A DNA stretch of 22,438 nucleotides, taken from positions 1 through 22,438 of the forward strand of contig CAJGEB010000002.1 in assembly GCA_904502045.1 (NCBI GenBank), given 5' to 3'. Source of the stretch: an uncultured Oscillospiraceae bacterium. GTDB taxonomy: Bacteria > Bacillota > Clostridia > Oscillospirales > Ruminococcaceae. Below are positions 1-7,103 of this stretch, in pieces. A program made the translations under genes and the position numbers. The notes under the pieces were generated by a model. The model was not told the origin of the DNA, ran no database searches, and saw only the letters and a list, made by a program, of their open reading frames with translations. Numbering within the stretch: the first letter of the stretch is position 1; every line of letters begins with the position of its first letter.

Positions 1-10
1 ACAAGTTTTA

Positions 11-1201
11 ATGGATTTGTTTAAAAAATGCCATGAGCTTACGTTAGTTAATGAATCGAAAAAAATGAATATATACCCGTATTTTCATGCGCTTGAGTCC
101 AAACAGGATACCGAGGTAATAATGGAGGGGAAAAGGCGGATAATGCTGGGCTCCAACAACTATCTCGGACTTACTATAAATGAAGAGGTAATTGAAGCAG
201 GCAGGAAGGCTATTGAGAAGCTGGGAAGCGGATGCTCCGGTTCGAGATTTTTGAACGGTACATTGCAGATGCACCTTGAGCTTGAGGGCGAGCTTGCAGA
301 GTTTTTGGGTAAGGAGAAGGTAATGACCTTTTCAACGGGATTCCAGTCGAATCTCGGAATAATCAGTGCTATTGCGGGAAGAAATGACTACATTTTCTGT
401 GATAGGGAGAACCACGCAAGTATTTATGACGGATGTAAGCTGAGCGGAGCCAAAATGGTGAGATACGCTCACAGTGATATGGCGAGCCTTGAGAAGCACT
501 TGGCAGAGGCTCCCGACAACGTGGGTAAGCTGATAGTTACCGACGGTGTGTTCAGTATGAGCGGCGATATTTGTAAGCTGCCGGAGATAGTTGCGCTTGC
601 GAAGAAGTATGAGGCGAGGGTAATGGTGGACGACGCTCACGGACTCGGAGTGCTTGGTAACGGCGGAAGAGGTACCGCTGATTATTTCGGACTCACTGAC
701 CAGGTGGATATAATAATGGGAACCTTCAGTAAGTCGCTTGCGAGCCTCGGAGGATATATGGCGGCGGATGAATATGTCGTTGACTACGTAATGCACAGCT
801 CCCGCCCGTTTATATTCTGCGCATCAATTCCGCCCGCAAACTGCGCTACTGCTCTTGCGGCGCTCAGAGTAATCAAAAAGCATCCTGAACTTGTAGAAAA
901 ACTTGCCCACAATTCAAATTATATGAGAGAAAATCTCAAGAAGAGGGATATCAGAATAATAGAATCGCAGACTCCGATAATACCCGTCTACACCTACGAG
1001 GCGATAAGAACGCTTACGATAGGTAAGGAGCTGTATGAGAGCGGAGTTTACGTAAATCCGGTACTCCCGCCTGCGACTGCTCCGACGGAGTGCCTGTTGC
1101 GTACGAGCTATATGGCGAGCCATACCGAAGCGCTTCTTGATGAGGCTGCGGATATTATAAAAGCGGTAATGGATAAGCACAGAAACGAAATAGCAGAGTA
1201 A
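11..1201 (+). CDS. Serine palmitoyltransferase-like alpha-oxoamine synthase (PLP-dependent)
   Basis: This is a fold-type I PLP enzyme of the alpha-oxoamine synthase family (BioF, Kbl, HemA, serine palmitoyltransferase), which condenses an amino acid with an acyl thioester with loss of CO2. The PLP lysine is K241 in GTFSKSLAS; H135 in the NHAS motif should stack on PLP; D207/D208 and H210 lie in VDDAHGLG. The N-terminal block with YPYF, QDTEV and GSNNYLGLT (about residues 22-54) and the region after the lysine (RPFIFCASIPP) look, from memory, closer to Bacteroides-type serine palmitoyltransferase than to Kbl or BioF. The 396 aa are full length for the family. The ATG is only 10 bases from the window edge, so its ribosome binding site is not visible, and the frame is open to the edge; the true start could lie slightly upstream. 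A dehydrogenase follows on the same strand, as expected if the product is a 3-keto compound. Glycine C-acetyltransferase or 8-amino-7-oxononanoate synthase remain alternatives. Confidence 0.82.
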   Translation: MDLFKKCHELTLVNESKKMNIYPYFHALESKQDTEVIMEGKRRIMLGSNNYLGLTINEEVIEAGRKAIEKLGSGCSGSRFLNGTLQMHLELEGELAEFLGKEKVMTFSTGFQSNLGIISAIAGRNDYIFCDRENHASIYDGCKLSGAKMVRYAHSDMASLEKHLAEAPDNVGKLIVTDGVFSMSGDICKLPEIVALAKKYEARVMVDDAHGLGVLGNGGRGTADYFGLTDQVDIIMGTFSKSLASLGGYMAADEYVVDYVMHSSRPFIFCASIPPANCATALAALRVIKKHPELVEKLAHNSNYMRENLKKRDIRIIESQTPIIPVYTYEAIRTLTIGKELYESGVYVNPVLPPATAPTECLLRTSYMASHTEALLDEAADIIKAVMDKHRNEIAE

Positions 1202-1206
1202 ATTTG

Positions 1207-1238
1207 AGCGCGCACCGTGTAATGCGGTACGCGCTTTT
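1207..1238 (+). terminator. Intercistronic hairpin with short T tract (weak terminator or attenuator)
   Basis: AGCGCG (1207-1212), one mismatch, ACCG (1214-1217), a 7-nt loop, CGGT (1225-1228) and CGCGCT (1230-1235) form a GC-rich stem followed by TTTT. It lies between the oxoamine synthase stop and the ribosome binding site of the dehydrogenase. With only four T it probably terminates partially or stabilises the upstream mRNA. Confidence 0.45.
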
Positions 1239-1256
1239 AGGATATTGTGAAGTTGC

Positions 1257-1263
1257 AGGAGGG
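1257..1263 (+). promoter_or_regulatory. Ribosome binding site deciding the dehydrogenase start
   Basis: AGGAGGG lies 6 nt before the ATG at 1270. It favours this ATG over the in-frame TTG at 1204, which sits in the intercistronic hairpin region and has no Shine-Dalgarno sequence. Confidence 0.85.
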
Positions 1264-1269
1264 TGGAAT

Positions 1270-2064
1270 ATGAGCGGAGTTTGTGTAATAACGGGCGGCT
1301 CCTCAGGCATAGGAAAAGCGTGCGCGAAAAAATTCAGCGAAAACGGCTGGAGGGTGTACGAGCTCAGCCGCAGCGGTAGTGATTTTGAGGGGATTACTCA
1401 CGTAACTGCAGACGTTACGGATTTTGATTCGGTGAAGTCGGCGCTCAGAGAGGCATATGAAAAAGAGGGTGCGATAGATGTAATGATAAATAACGCGGGG
1501 TTCGGAATTTCGGGAGCCGTGGAATACACCGAATTTGAAGCTGCCGAAAAACAGATGAAGGTCAACTTTTTGGGAGTATTCAACGGAATGAAGGCAGTAG
1601 CCGAGTATATGAGAGGAAAAGGCGGAGGTAAAATCGTGAACGTCAGCTCGGTAGCAGGAGTACTCCCGATACCGTTTCAGGCGTTTTACAGCGCATCGAA
1701 AGCTGCACTGAACGCTCTTACCCTCACGTTTGCGAATGAAGTACGGCCGTTCGGGATAAAAGTTTGTGCGGTAATGCCGGGGGATGTTAAGACGGGGTTT
1801 ACTGCGGCGAGGGTAAAAAATGAAAAGGAGCCGGACGATGCGTACGGTGACAGAATAGTGCGTTCGGTTGAAACTATGGAGAAGGACGAGAAAAACGGAA
1901 TGTCCTGCGAGTATATTGCCGACCGCATATATAAGGTAGCGGTGAAAAGGAGTGTAAAACCGCTCTATACTTTAGGAATGAAATATAAGCTGTTTACTCT
2001 GCTGGGTAAAATATTACCATCAGGATTAGTAAACCGGATTTTATACTTAATGTATTCTAAATAA
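1270..2064 (+). CDS. Short-chain dehydrogenase/reductase, possible 3-ketosphinganine-type reductase
   Basis: A classical SDR of 264 aa. The Rossmann cofactor motif TGGSSGIG is at residues 8-15, NNAG at 74-77, the catalytic serine is S127 in NVSSVAG and the YxxxK pair is Y140/K144. Residues after about 225 form a hydrophobic, basic tail, compatible with loose membrane association. It follows the serine-palmitoyltransferase-like gene by about 70 bp on the same strand, so reduction of the 3-keto product of that enzyme is the simplest role (3-ketosphinganine reductase or equivalent); this is inference from context, since SDR sequences do not reveal substrate. The start at 1270 is chosen for its AGGAGGG and because the Rossmann strand begins immediately after it. 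Confidence 0.85.
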   Translation: MSGVCVITGGSSGIGKACAKKFSENGWRVYELSRSGSDFEGITHVTADVTDFDSVKSALREAYEKEGAIDVMINNAGFGISGAVEYTEFEAAEKQMKVNFLGVFNGMKAVAEYMRGKGGGKIVNVSSVAGVLPIPFQAFYSASKAALNALTLTFANEVRPFGIKVCAVMPGDVKTGFTAARVKNEKEPDDAYGDRIVRSVETMEKDEKNGMSCEYIADRIYKVAVKRSVKPLYTLGMKYKLFTLLGKILPSGLVNRILYLMYSK

Positions 2065-2072
2065 GGCAATAA

Positions 2073-2098
2073 AAAACTCTTCCGTGAGGAAGAGTTTT
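2073..2098. terminator. Bidirectional rho-independent terminator between convergent genes
   Basis: AAAACTCTTCC (2073-2083), GTGA loop and GGAAGAGTTTT (2088-2098) form a perfect 11-bp stem. The A-rich and T-rich flanks provide U tracts on either strand, so it can end both the plus-strand SDR transcript and the minus-strand cytidine deaminase transcript. Confidence 0.9.
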
Positions 2099-2102
2099 GG
2101 TT

Positions 2103-2486
2103 TTATTTGCGCCAATCGTAAGGTAAAATATCCTTTAAAAGCAGGATATTGTCGCGTGCGAGCATTACCTCGGCGTTTCTGTTATCATCGTGTATCTGAG
2201 CCATAAACTCGCGGCATCTTCCGCAGGGAGCCATAATTCGTCCGTCGGAACCTACTGCGATTACCTTGACGATACGGTTTTCGCCTGCAGTTATCATTGC
2301 GGCAATAGCGCTATGTTCAGCGCAGAAGCCCATTCCGCAGGGAGCGTCAATGCATACTCCCTTGTAGACATTACCCTTATCGGTAAGGAGTGCGGCTCCA
2401 ACCATTGCAACATCGGTATATTCCGAAAGTTTGCGGGGAACGGCAAGTTCCTGCGCAATATTGTAAAGTTCTTCAAATCCGATCAT
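2103..2486 (-). CDS. cdd: Cytidine deaminase family protein
   Basis: A small zinc-dependent deaminase of 127 aa, the size of homotetrameric cytidine deaminases, which convert (deoxy)cytidine to (deoxy)uridine in pyrimidine salvage. The zinc site is visible as C55-A-E57 and P-C88-G-R-C91; C55, C88 and C91 are ligands and E57 is the proton shuttle. The HSAI that follows CAE and the C-terminal half with ILPYDW differ from the standard LLPxAF ending, and the overall look also recalls blasticidin-S-deaminase-like members, so the exact substrate is uncertain. The ATG at 2486 is 12 bp after the PIG-L stop with a modest GAGGG overlapping that stop, implying co-transcription and coupling. It is the last gene before the terminator at 2073-2098. 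Confidence 0.85.
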   Translation of the reverse strand: MIGFEELYNIAQELAVPRKLSEYTDVAMVGAALLTDKGNVYKGVCIDAPCGMGFCAEHSAIAAMITAGENRIVKVIAVGSDGRIMAPCGRCREFMAQIHDDNRNAEVMLARDNILLLKDILPYDWRK

Positions 2487-2498
2487 ACTGTTTTACCC

Positions 2499-3200
2499 TC
2501 AAGGAAGGAGCTTGAAATCGGGCATATAGCCGTGGATCCTGAAAGCGCGGAAGCTCTCAGCGTACGCACAGCCGTACTGTAAGCCGCGGAATGCGTTCAT
2601 CTTCTCGATATCGTCGCACAGACCGGAGCCGAATACTTCCATCCAAGCGCGCTGACTTACGTGCTTAGCAAGAGCCTGCTTTTTGATTTCAAAAACATCG
2701 GAGATGTCAACGTATACTTCGGGTAAGAAGTTAACGCCCATACCGTGCTCCATGAAGAAGAGGGAAGGAACCTTTTCGCAGGGAGCCATATTGGACTGCT
2801 GAAGTTTTCCGGGAAGAGAAAGCATCATAGCGCTTACCATTTTGGAAAGCTCCGCATGGTCAGGGCTGGGATCATCGGGGTTATGGGTGATGATAACGTC
2901 AGGCTGAGCCCAACGGATAGCGTCGAGAACCGCAGTACGAGTTTCGTTGCAGTCGAAAAGTCTTTCGTCATCGAAGCGAAGGAACCTTACCTCTGCATCG
3001 TAAAATTTAGCTGCTTCAAGCATCTCGGCTTCTCTGGTAGCAGCAACTTCTTCGACGGTGGGAATAGTATTGGAGCCGGTATTTCCGCTGGTAGCAAGAG
3101 CAATAAAGATCTTATGTCCCTGCTGTTTATACTTGAGTAACGTGCCGGCGGCGGTGTATTCTATATCATCAGGATGTGCACCGAAAGCAAGTATGTTCAT
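2499..3200 (-). CDS. PIG-L/LmbE family deacetylase
   Basis: A 233-aa member of the PIG-L/LmbE zinc hydrolase family, which removes N-acetyl groups from GlcNAc-type conjugates (GlcNAc-PI, MshB, BshB). The signature AHPDD is at residues 8-12 (zinc ligands H9 and D12), the THNPDD segment at 105-110, and the third ligand H115 lies in PDHAEL. The frame is open 11 codons further upstream, but the start is set at 3200: AGAAGGA lies 7 nt ahead and the Rossmann-like strand begins at once. Its position after an isomerase, a Gfo/Idh/MocA oxidoreductase and a DegT aminotransferase suggests it acts on an acetylated amino sugar or a sugar conjugate. Whether the enzyme deacetylates in this context is inference. 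Confidence 0.85.
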   Translation of the reverse strand: MNILAFGAHPDDIEYTAAGTLLKYKQQGHKIFIALATSGNTGSNTIPTVEEVAATREAEMLEAAKFYDAEVRFLRFDDERLFDCNETRTAVLDAIRWAQPDVIITHNPDDPSPDHAELSKMVSAMMLSLPGKLQQSNMAPCEKVPSLFFMEHGMGVNFLPEVYVDISDVFEIKKQALAKHVSQRAWMEVFGSGLCDDIEKMNAFRGLQYGCAYAESFRAFRIHGYMPDFKLLP

Positions 3201-3235
3201 AAAAAATCCTTCTTTCTTTTGAATAAAATACATAC

Positions 3236-3263
3236 AAAGGGCAGACTGTAAAGCCTGCCCTTT
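3236..3263 (-). terminator. Intergenic hairpin between isomerase-like and PIG-L genes
   Basis: AAAGGGCAG (3236-3244) pairs perfectly with CTGCCCTTT (3255-3263). On the minus-strand RNA the stem extends by a G-U wobble and two more pairs to a TTAC-type loop, so it is more stable in the direction of the operon. The downstream tract is only moderately T-rich, so it may be a partial terminator or an mRNA-stabilising hairpin that lowers expression of the PIG-L and cdd genes relative to the three genes before it. Confidence 0.5.
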
Positions 3264-3283
3264 AGCATTAAGTTTTATTAAAC

Positions 3284-4315
3284 TTAGGCGTTGAGGAGAA
3301 GCTCCATAACGTACATTTCAAGAGCCTCGTAATCTCTCTCAGCTACGCACTTTTTCTGGAACTCGTAGTCGAACTTAGCAACCTTCTCTTCGAGGAGCTT
3401 AACAACCTTTATGCTGTTTTCGAGGTGCTTGTATCCAACATCTTGCTTCTGGGTACGCATAGCCTTAACGTCGATACCAACATACTCGCCGTTCTTTCCG
3501 TATCCGTTCTCAACAAGAACTTTAACCTGGTTGAAAGCGTTACGGAGACTTTCGGAACCGAAAGCTTTATCCTGGTCGTATCTGATACCGTTCTGGTCGT
3601 TGAGGTGAACGCTTCCGAGCTTATTGAAAGCGAGAGCGAAAGCCATCTCGTTAGCGGGATCAAGTCCTGCGAGGATAGCGTGAGCGGACTCAAGGAGAGC
3701 CTCTACTCTGCTCGGATCAATAGAAGCAGCGGAAACAGCCATAACGTGACCGATGGTTCCGCAGTAGCTGCGGTCGATGGGCTCGTTGGGCTTGGACTCG
3801 ATGAGGATATGGATGTCCTTATCGTACTCAAGCATCTTATTGATGGAGTCGATGAGCTGGTTGATCTTCTCAACAGGGTTCTTGCTTTCTGCGCAGAGGG
3901 TACCCTCACGAGCGAGCCAAAGAACGATTCTGTTGGTTCCGAGCTCTTTTGCTATATCGATGGAGCGGAAAGCTCTCCACATAGCGAACTCATAGTCTTC
4001 TTTGCTGTTGGAGGTGAATCCGCCGTCGGTGGTGTGGGGATCCATCCAAAGTCTGGGAGCTACGAACTCAGCTTCCATGCCGTACTTGTCAAGGATCTTC
4101 TTTACGTTTCTTGCCTCAGCCTTGATCTCTTCGATGGTCATGTTGTTCATGTTGGGAACAGCATCGTCATCGTGGAACTGTACTGCGGAAATTCCGATTT
4201 CTTTAAACTTCTTAACTGCCTCTTCAAAGGGAACGGTGTTTCTTACGGCAGGACCGAAAGTTTCAACACCTTCGTTGAGGTTCCAAGGACCTGCAGAAAA
4301 TTTAAACTGGCTCAT
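3284..4315 (-). CDS. Xylose-isomerase-like TIM-barrel sugar isomerase
   Basis: This 343-aa protein resembles actinobacterial class I xylose isomerases in motif order. FHDDD (47-51) holds the catalytic histidine H48; E173 and K175 are in IESKPNEP; E209 and H212 align with the E217/H220 metal ligands; YDQD supplies D247 and D249; D282 in GIDVK matches the last ligand. By eye alignment the usual metal ligand D245 is replaced by H237 in VHLND, as in Pseudomonas-type L-rhamnose isomerase where a histidine occupies that position. The true substrate is therefore probably not xylose. The start at 4315 has GGAGGT about 8 nt ahead. It lies directly after the Gfo/Idh/MocA gene. Codon use avoids TTA, CTA and TCA, which suggests high expression. 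Confidence 0.75.
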   Translation of the reverse strand: MSQFKFSAGPWNLNEGVETFGPAVRNTVPFEEAVKKFKEIGISAVQFHDDDAVPNMNNMTIEEIKAEARNVKKILDKYGMEAEFVAPRLWMDPHTTDGGFTSNSKEDYEFAMWRAFRSIDIAKELGTNRIVLWLAREGTLCAESKNPVEKINQLIDSINKMLEYDKDIHILIESKPNEPIDRSYCGTIGHVMAVSAASIDPSRVEALLESAHAILAGLDPANEMAFALAFNKLGSVHLNDQNGIRYDQDKAFGSESLRNAFNQVKVLVENGYGKNGEYVGIDVKAMRTQKQDVGYKHLENSIKVVKLLEEKVAKFDYEFQKKCVAERDYEALEMYVMELLLNA

Positions 4316-4353
4316 TAGTAATTACCTCCGTTTATATAATTTTTAATAATGAA

Positions 4354-5505
4354 TTAAACTCTTACCCAAGCTCTGGACTTGCTACTCTCAACGATAGCTT
4401 CAGTGAGCTTCATGATGTAGTGTCCGTCCTCAAAGGTTGCAAAATCAACAGGATCAACACCCATTTTCTTATCTTCGCCGATGAACTTATAGAAAGCCAT
4501 AACGTTATTCTTCATAGCGTCATTCCAGCCTTCAGGATGTCCGGCGCTGAGGTAGGTGTACTGTTTTGCTTCGGGAGTCATGTGGTTCGGATTTCTCTTA
4601 ACGAGGTAGTTAGGACCATCTCTGTGACCCATCCACATCTCGTCAGCTCTCTCCTGATTCCACTCCATAGAGCACTTAGTACCGTCGATCTCGAAGTTGA
4701 AGTAGCATCCGCGTCCTGCGCTTACTTCGGATACGTAGAATACACCGTGGGCACCGTTGTCCATCTTAAAGAGAACAGCGCCGTAATCTTCGGTGGTAAC
4801 CTTACGCTCTTCGTAATCGGTATTGGTGTTAACAGAGAAGGTCTCAACCTGTCCGAGAGGCTTCTTTCTTACAGGGAATACGGTTACGAGGTCAGCGCAA
4901 ACTTCTACGATCTTAGCACCGGTTACAGTCTGAACAGCGTCCATCCAGTGAGAACCGATATCAGCTATACATCTGGAAACTCCGGTTACTTCGGGCTCTA
5001 TACGCCAGTTGTAGTCGGTGTCGTAAAGGAGCCAATCCTGGAGATAGGAACCGTGAACGAGGTTTACTTTTCCTACTTCTCCGGAAATAACCTTCTGCTT
5101 CATTTCCTGAACCAGCGGATTCATACGGTAGTTAAAGTTTACACCGTGGATGGTGTTGGGGTATTGCTTAAGGAGTTCGAGCATCTCAGCGGATTCCTCA
5201 GCAGTACGGGTGAGGGGTTTTTCGGAGAAGATATGCTTTCCGGCTTTGATGATTTTCTCGTTGATTTCTTTATGCAAGAAGTTGGGAGTGCAGTTATGAA
5301 CTACAGTAATCTCCTCGTCGGCGAGAAGCTCTTCAACGGTAGCATAGCATTTGGGAATGTGGTACTCGTCGGCTTTTTTCTTAGCGAGGTCATAGTTAAC
5401 GTCAGCTACAGCAACAAGCTCGGCGAAACCGACTCTGCGGATAGCTTCGATATGGCTAACGCCTATGAAGCCCATACCGATAATTCCGGCCTTAATCTTT
5501 TTCAT
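4354..5505 (-). CDS. Gfo/Idh/MocA family NAD(P)-dependent oxidoreductase
   Basis: A 383-aa sugar or cyclitol dehydrogenase. The N-terminal Rossmann domain has GIIGMGFIG (7-15); EKP (95-97) carries the conserved lysine; the C-terminal alpha/beta domain has the catalytic-type D182-x3-H186 in ADIGSHWMD. The GSYLQDW segment (about 152-158) is shared with the levoglucosan/inositol dehydrogenase-like branch as I recall it. Such enzymes oxidise a ring hydroxyl to a ketone, which fits a neighbouring aminotransferase or isomerase acting on the keto product. The start has GGAGG at 5513-5517 (minus sense), 7 nt upstream. The gene lies 39 bp after the DegT gene and 38 bp before the isomerase-like gene. 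Substrate unknown. Confidence 0.85.
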   Translation of the reverse strand: MKKIKAGIIGMGFIGVSHIEAIRRVGFAELVAVADVNYDLAKKKADEYHIPKCYATVEELLADEEITVVHNCTPNFLHKEINEKIIKAGKHIFSEKPLTRTAEESAEMLELLKQYPNTIHGVNFNYRMNPLVQEMKQKVISGEVGKVNLVHGSYLQDWLLYDTDYNWRIEPEVTGVSRCIADIGSHWMDAVQTVTGAKIVEVCADLVTVFPVRKKPLGQVETFSVNTNTDYEERKVTTEDYGAVLFKMDNGAHGVFYVSEVSAGRGCYFNFEIDGTKCSMEWNQERADEMWMGHRDGPNYLVKRNPNHMTPEAKQYTYLSAGHPEGWNDAMKNNVMAFYKFIGEDKKMGVDPVDFATFEDGHYIMKLTEAIVESSKSRAWVRV

Positions 5506-5544
5506 GTCTAATCCTCCGATATTTTAATAGTGGAGCACTGATAA

Positions 5545-6777
5545 TTAAAGAACTTCTTTAAGAACAGCGATGAGGTTCTCAGCAACGTTCTTGATTTCTT
5601 CCTCAGTGGAATTGATATTGATACCGAAAGCGGATCCCAAACCTGCGTCAACAACACCAACACTGATGTTCATAGCGCGATCGAGGATAGCATCGGTAGC
5701 AGGAAGCATGTGCTTTGAGTACTTTGCACTTGCATCGATACCGCCGGAAGCCATCTCCCAAGAACGCGGGCAAGCGGTCTTCATTTCGAGAACCTGCTCC
5801 ATGTTGTTGTATACGTGCCAGCCGGAGTGAGAAATGGTCTTGGAACCAATCTTAGCACCGAGCTTATCAGCAACTTCCTTAGAGGGAAGGAGAAGGGTGA
5901 GCAGAGTAGCGCACTCGTTCTCGTCGTTGATAACTCTGAAGCCGAGTCCTTCAACCTTCTTGAGCTCGTTTTTAAGGATTGCTTTCTTAGCACGGAGAGT
6001 ATCGAGGATAGCGGGAAGCTTGCGGATCTGAGCGAGGGAAACAGCTCCGGTGAGCTCGTTCATTCTCATGTTCATACCGAGTATGCTTCTGTTACCAACT
6101 TCAACACCCATTCTGCTGGGCTTGTGACCCTGATCGTGGAATCCGAAAGCTCTCTCGTAAAGATCGAGGTCATTGGTTACTACAGCACCACCGTCGCCTG
6201 CGGTAATGGTCTTGAATACGTTGAGGGAGTAAGCGGCAATATCACCGATGGTACCAACCTTCTTGCCCTTGTATTCAGCACCTACAGCCTGGCAGCAGTC
6301 CTCTATAACGTAGAGGTTGTGCTTCTTAGCGATTTCCATAATTCTGTCCATATCGCAGGGGTTACCGAGCATATGAACAGGCATGATAGCCTTAGTTTTG
6401 CTGGTGATCTTCTTCTCGATATCATCGGGATCGATGGTGAGAGACTCGTTGATCTCAGCGAGTACGGGGATAGCGTTGGAAAGTGCGATGGAAGAGATGG
6501 AAGCGATAAAGGTGTAGCCGGGAACGATAACTTCATCGCCGGGGCCAACGCCGATAGCTGCGAGGCAGCATAAGAGCGAGCCGGTACCGCTGCTGGTAGC
6601 TACGCAATATTTAGCTCCCATGTGTGCTGCAAACTCCTTCTCGAAGGTTGCAACCTTGTGATTGAACTTAGGATCATCCTCTTTACCGTATCTGAAAAGA
6701 AATCCGGTATTCAGAACGTCCATTACTTCTTTGATTTCTTCTTGACCGAAGACGTAAGAACCAGGTCCTCCTGCCAT
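5545..6777 (-). CDS. DegT/DnrJ/EryC1/StrS-family sugar aminotransferase
   Basis: A 410-aa PLP enzyme of the sugar aminotransferase group, which aminates keto-sugars or keto-cyclitols using glutamate or glutamine. SGT at 63-65 would bind PLP phosphate, D160 in VIEDCCQA holds the pyridine nitrogen, and K189 in NVFKTITAGDGG is the Schiff-base lysine. The N-terminus with GGPGSYVFG and FRYG is typical of a subgroup often seen beside Gfo/Idh/MocA genes. The ATG is preceded by AGGAGG. It is the first gene of the minus-strand cassette, behind a consensus-like promoter and a leader of about 170 nt. With the oxidoreductase it could oxidise then aminate a ring carbon; the reverse, catabolic direction is equally possible. 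Confidence 0.85.
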   Translation of the reverse strand: MAGGPGSYVFGQEEIKEVMDVLNTGFLFRYGKEDDPKFNHKVATFEKEFAAHMGAKYCVATSSGTGSLLCCLAAIGVGPGDEVIVPGYTFIASISSIALSNAIPVLAEINESLTIDPDDIEKKITSKTKAIMPVHMLGNPCDMDRIMEIAKKHNLYVIEDCCQAVGAEYKGKKVGTIGDIAAYSLNVFKTITAGDGGAVVTNDLDLYERAFGFHDQGHKPSRMGVEVGNRSILGMNMRMNELTGAVSLAQIRKLPAILDTLRAKKAILKNELKKVEGLGFRVINDENECATLLTLLLPSKEVADKLGAKIGSKTISHSGWHVYNNMEQVLEMKTACPRSWEMASGGIDASAKYSKHMLPATDAILDRAMNISVGVVDAGLGSAFGININSTEEEIKNVAENLIAVLKEVL

Positions 6778-6955
6778 GATAAAAAACCTCCTAATTAATA
6801 TATTGTTTTTACTAATTCAGTATACAACAAACCTACTTAAAAATAAATAGGCTTTACTGCTAAAACAAAAGGATTGATTTTGGTGCTATTGCACAACGAG
6901 ATTATAAAATGTGCATATGAAGCATAAAAACACCTTAAACAAACCTAATACATTT
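6778..6955 (-). other. Long 5' leader of the sugar cassette
   Basis: About 170 nt lie between the predicted transcription start and the DegT ATG and contain no ORF I can support. Visible elements are the AGGAGG ribosome binding site just before the ATG, a weak hairpin AAACCTA/TAGGCTT (6829-6854) that gains a wobble pair only on the minus-strand RNA, a GTGC-N4-GCAC palindrome near 6881-6892, and a second TATAAT-like hexamer at 6901-6906. I do not recognise a known riboswitch. Confidence 0.35.
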
Positions 6956-6984
6956 AATATATCAGATTAGCAATAATTTTTCAA
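6956..6984 (-). promoter_or_regulatory. Sigma-A-type promoter for the sugar cassette
   Basis: On the minus strand TTGAAA (6979-6984) and TATATT (6956-6961) are separated by 17 nt, and TGA directly before the -10 gives an extended -10 element. It lies downstream of the terminator at 7053-7087. Confidence 0.6.
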
Positions 6985-7052
6985 TAGATAAATGGAAATA
7001 TTTAAAAATATTTTCAATAAAATACACAAACAAAAGCTCAAGGGGAAAGAGC

Positions 7053-7087
7053 AAAAAAACGCTCCCAACAGCTATCGTCGGGAGCGT
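7053..7087 (-). terminator. Rho-independent terminator after the HPr-like gene
   Basis: ACGCTCCC/GGGAGCGT (7080-7087 with 7059-7066) form a perfect 8-bp GC-rich stem with a 13-nt loop, followed on the minus strand by seven T. Confidence 0.92.
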
Positions 7088-7103
7088 CTGAAGTGACGGT
7101 AAA

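Noticed and set aside
3425..4318. Plus-strand open frame of 297 codons
   Set aside because: It lies wholly antisense to the isomerase-like gene, has no ribosome binding site and no family-like motifs; it results from codon bias on the other strand.
4420..5511. Plus-strand open frame of 363 codons
   Set aside because: Antisense shadow of the Gfo/Idh/MocA gene, whose Rossmann and catalytic motifs are clear on the minus strand.
5815..6573. Plus-strand open frame of 252 codons
   Set aside because: Antisense to the DegT aminotransferase with K189 and D160 intact; no start signal.
2499..6777. C-glycoside cleavage locus of the Dgp/Dfg type
   Set aside because: A Gfo/Idh/MocA enzyme and a TIM-barrel isomerase are present, but the small partner subunit of the C-deglycosylase is not seen and the isomerase looks like the xylose isomerase branch.
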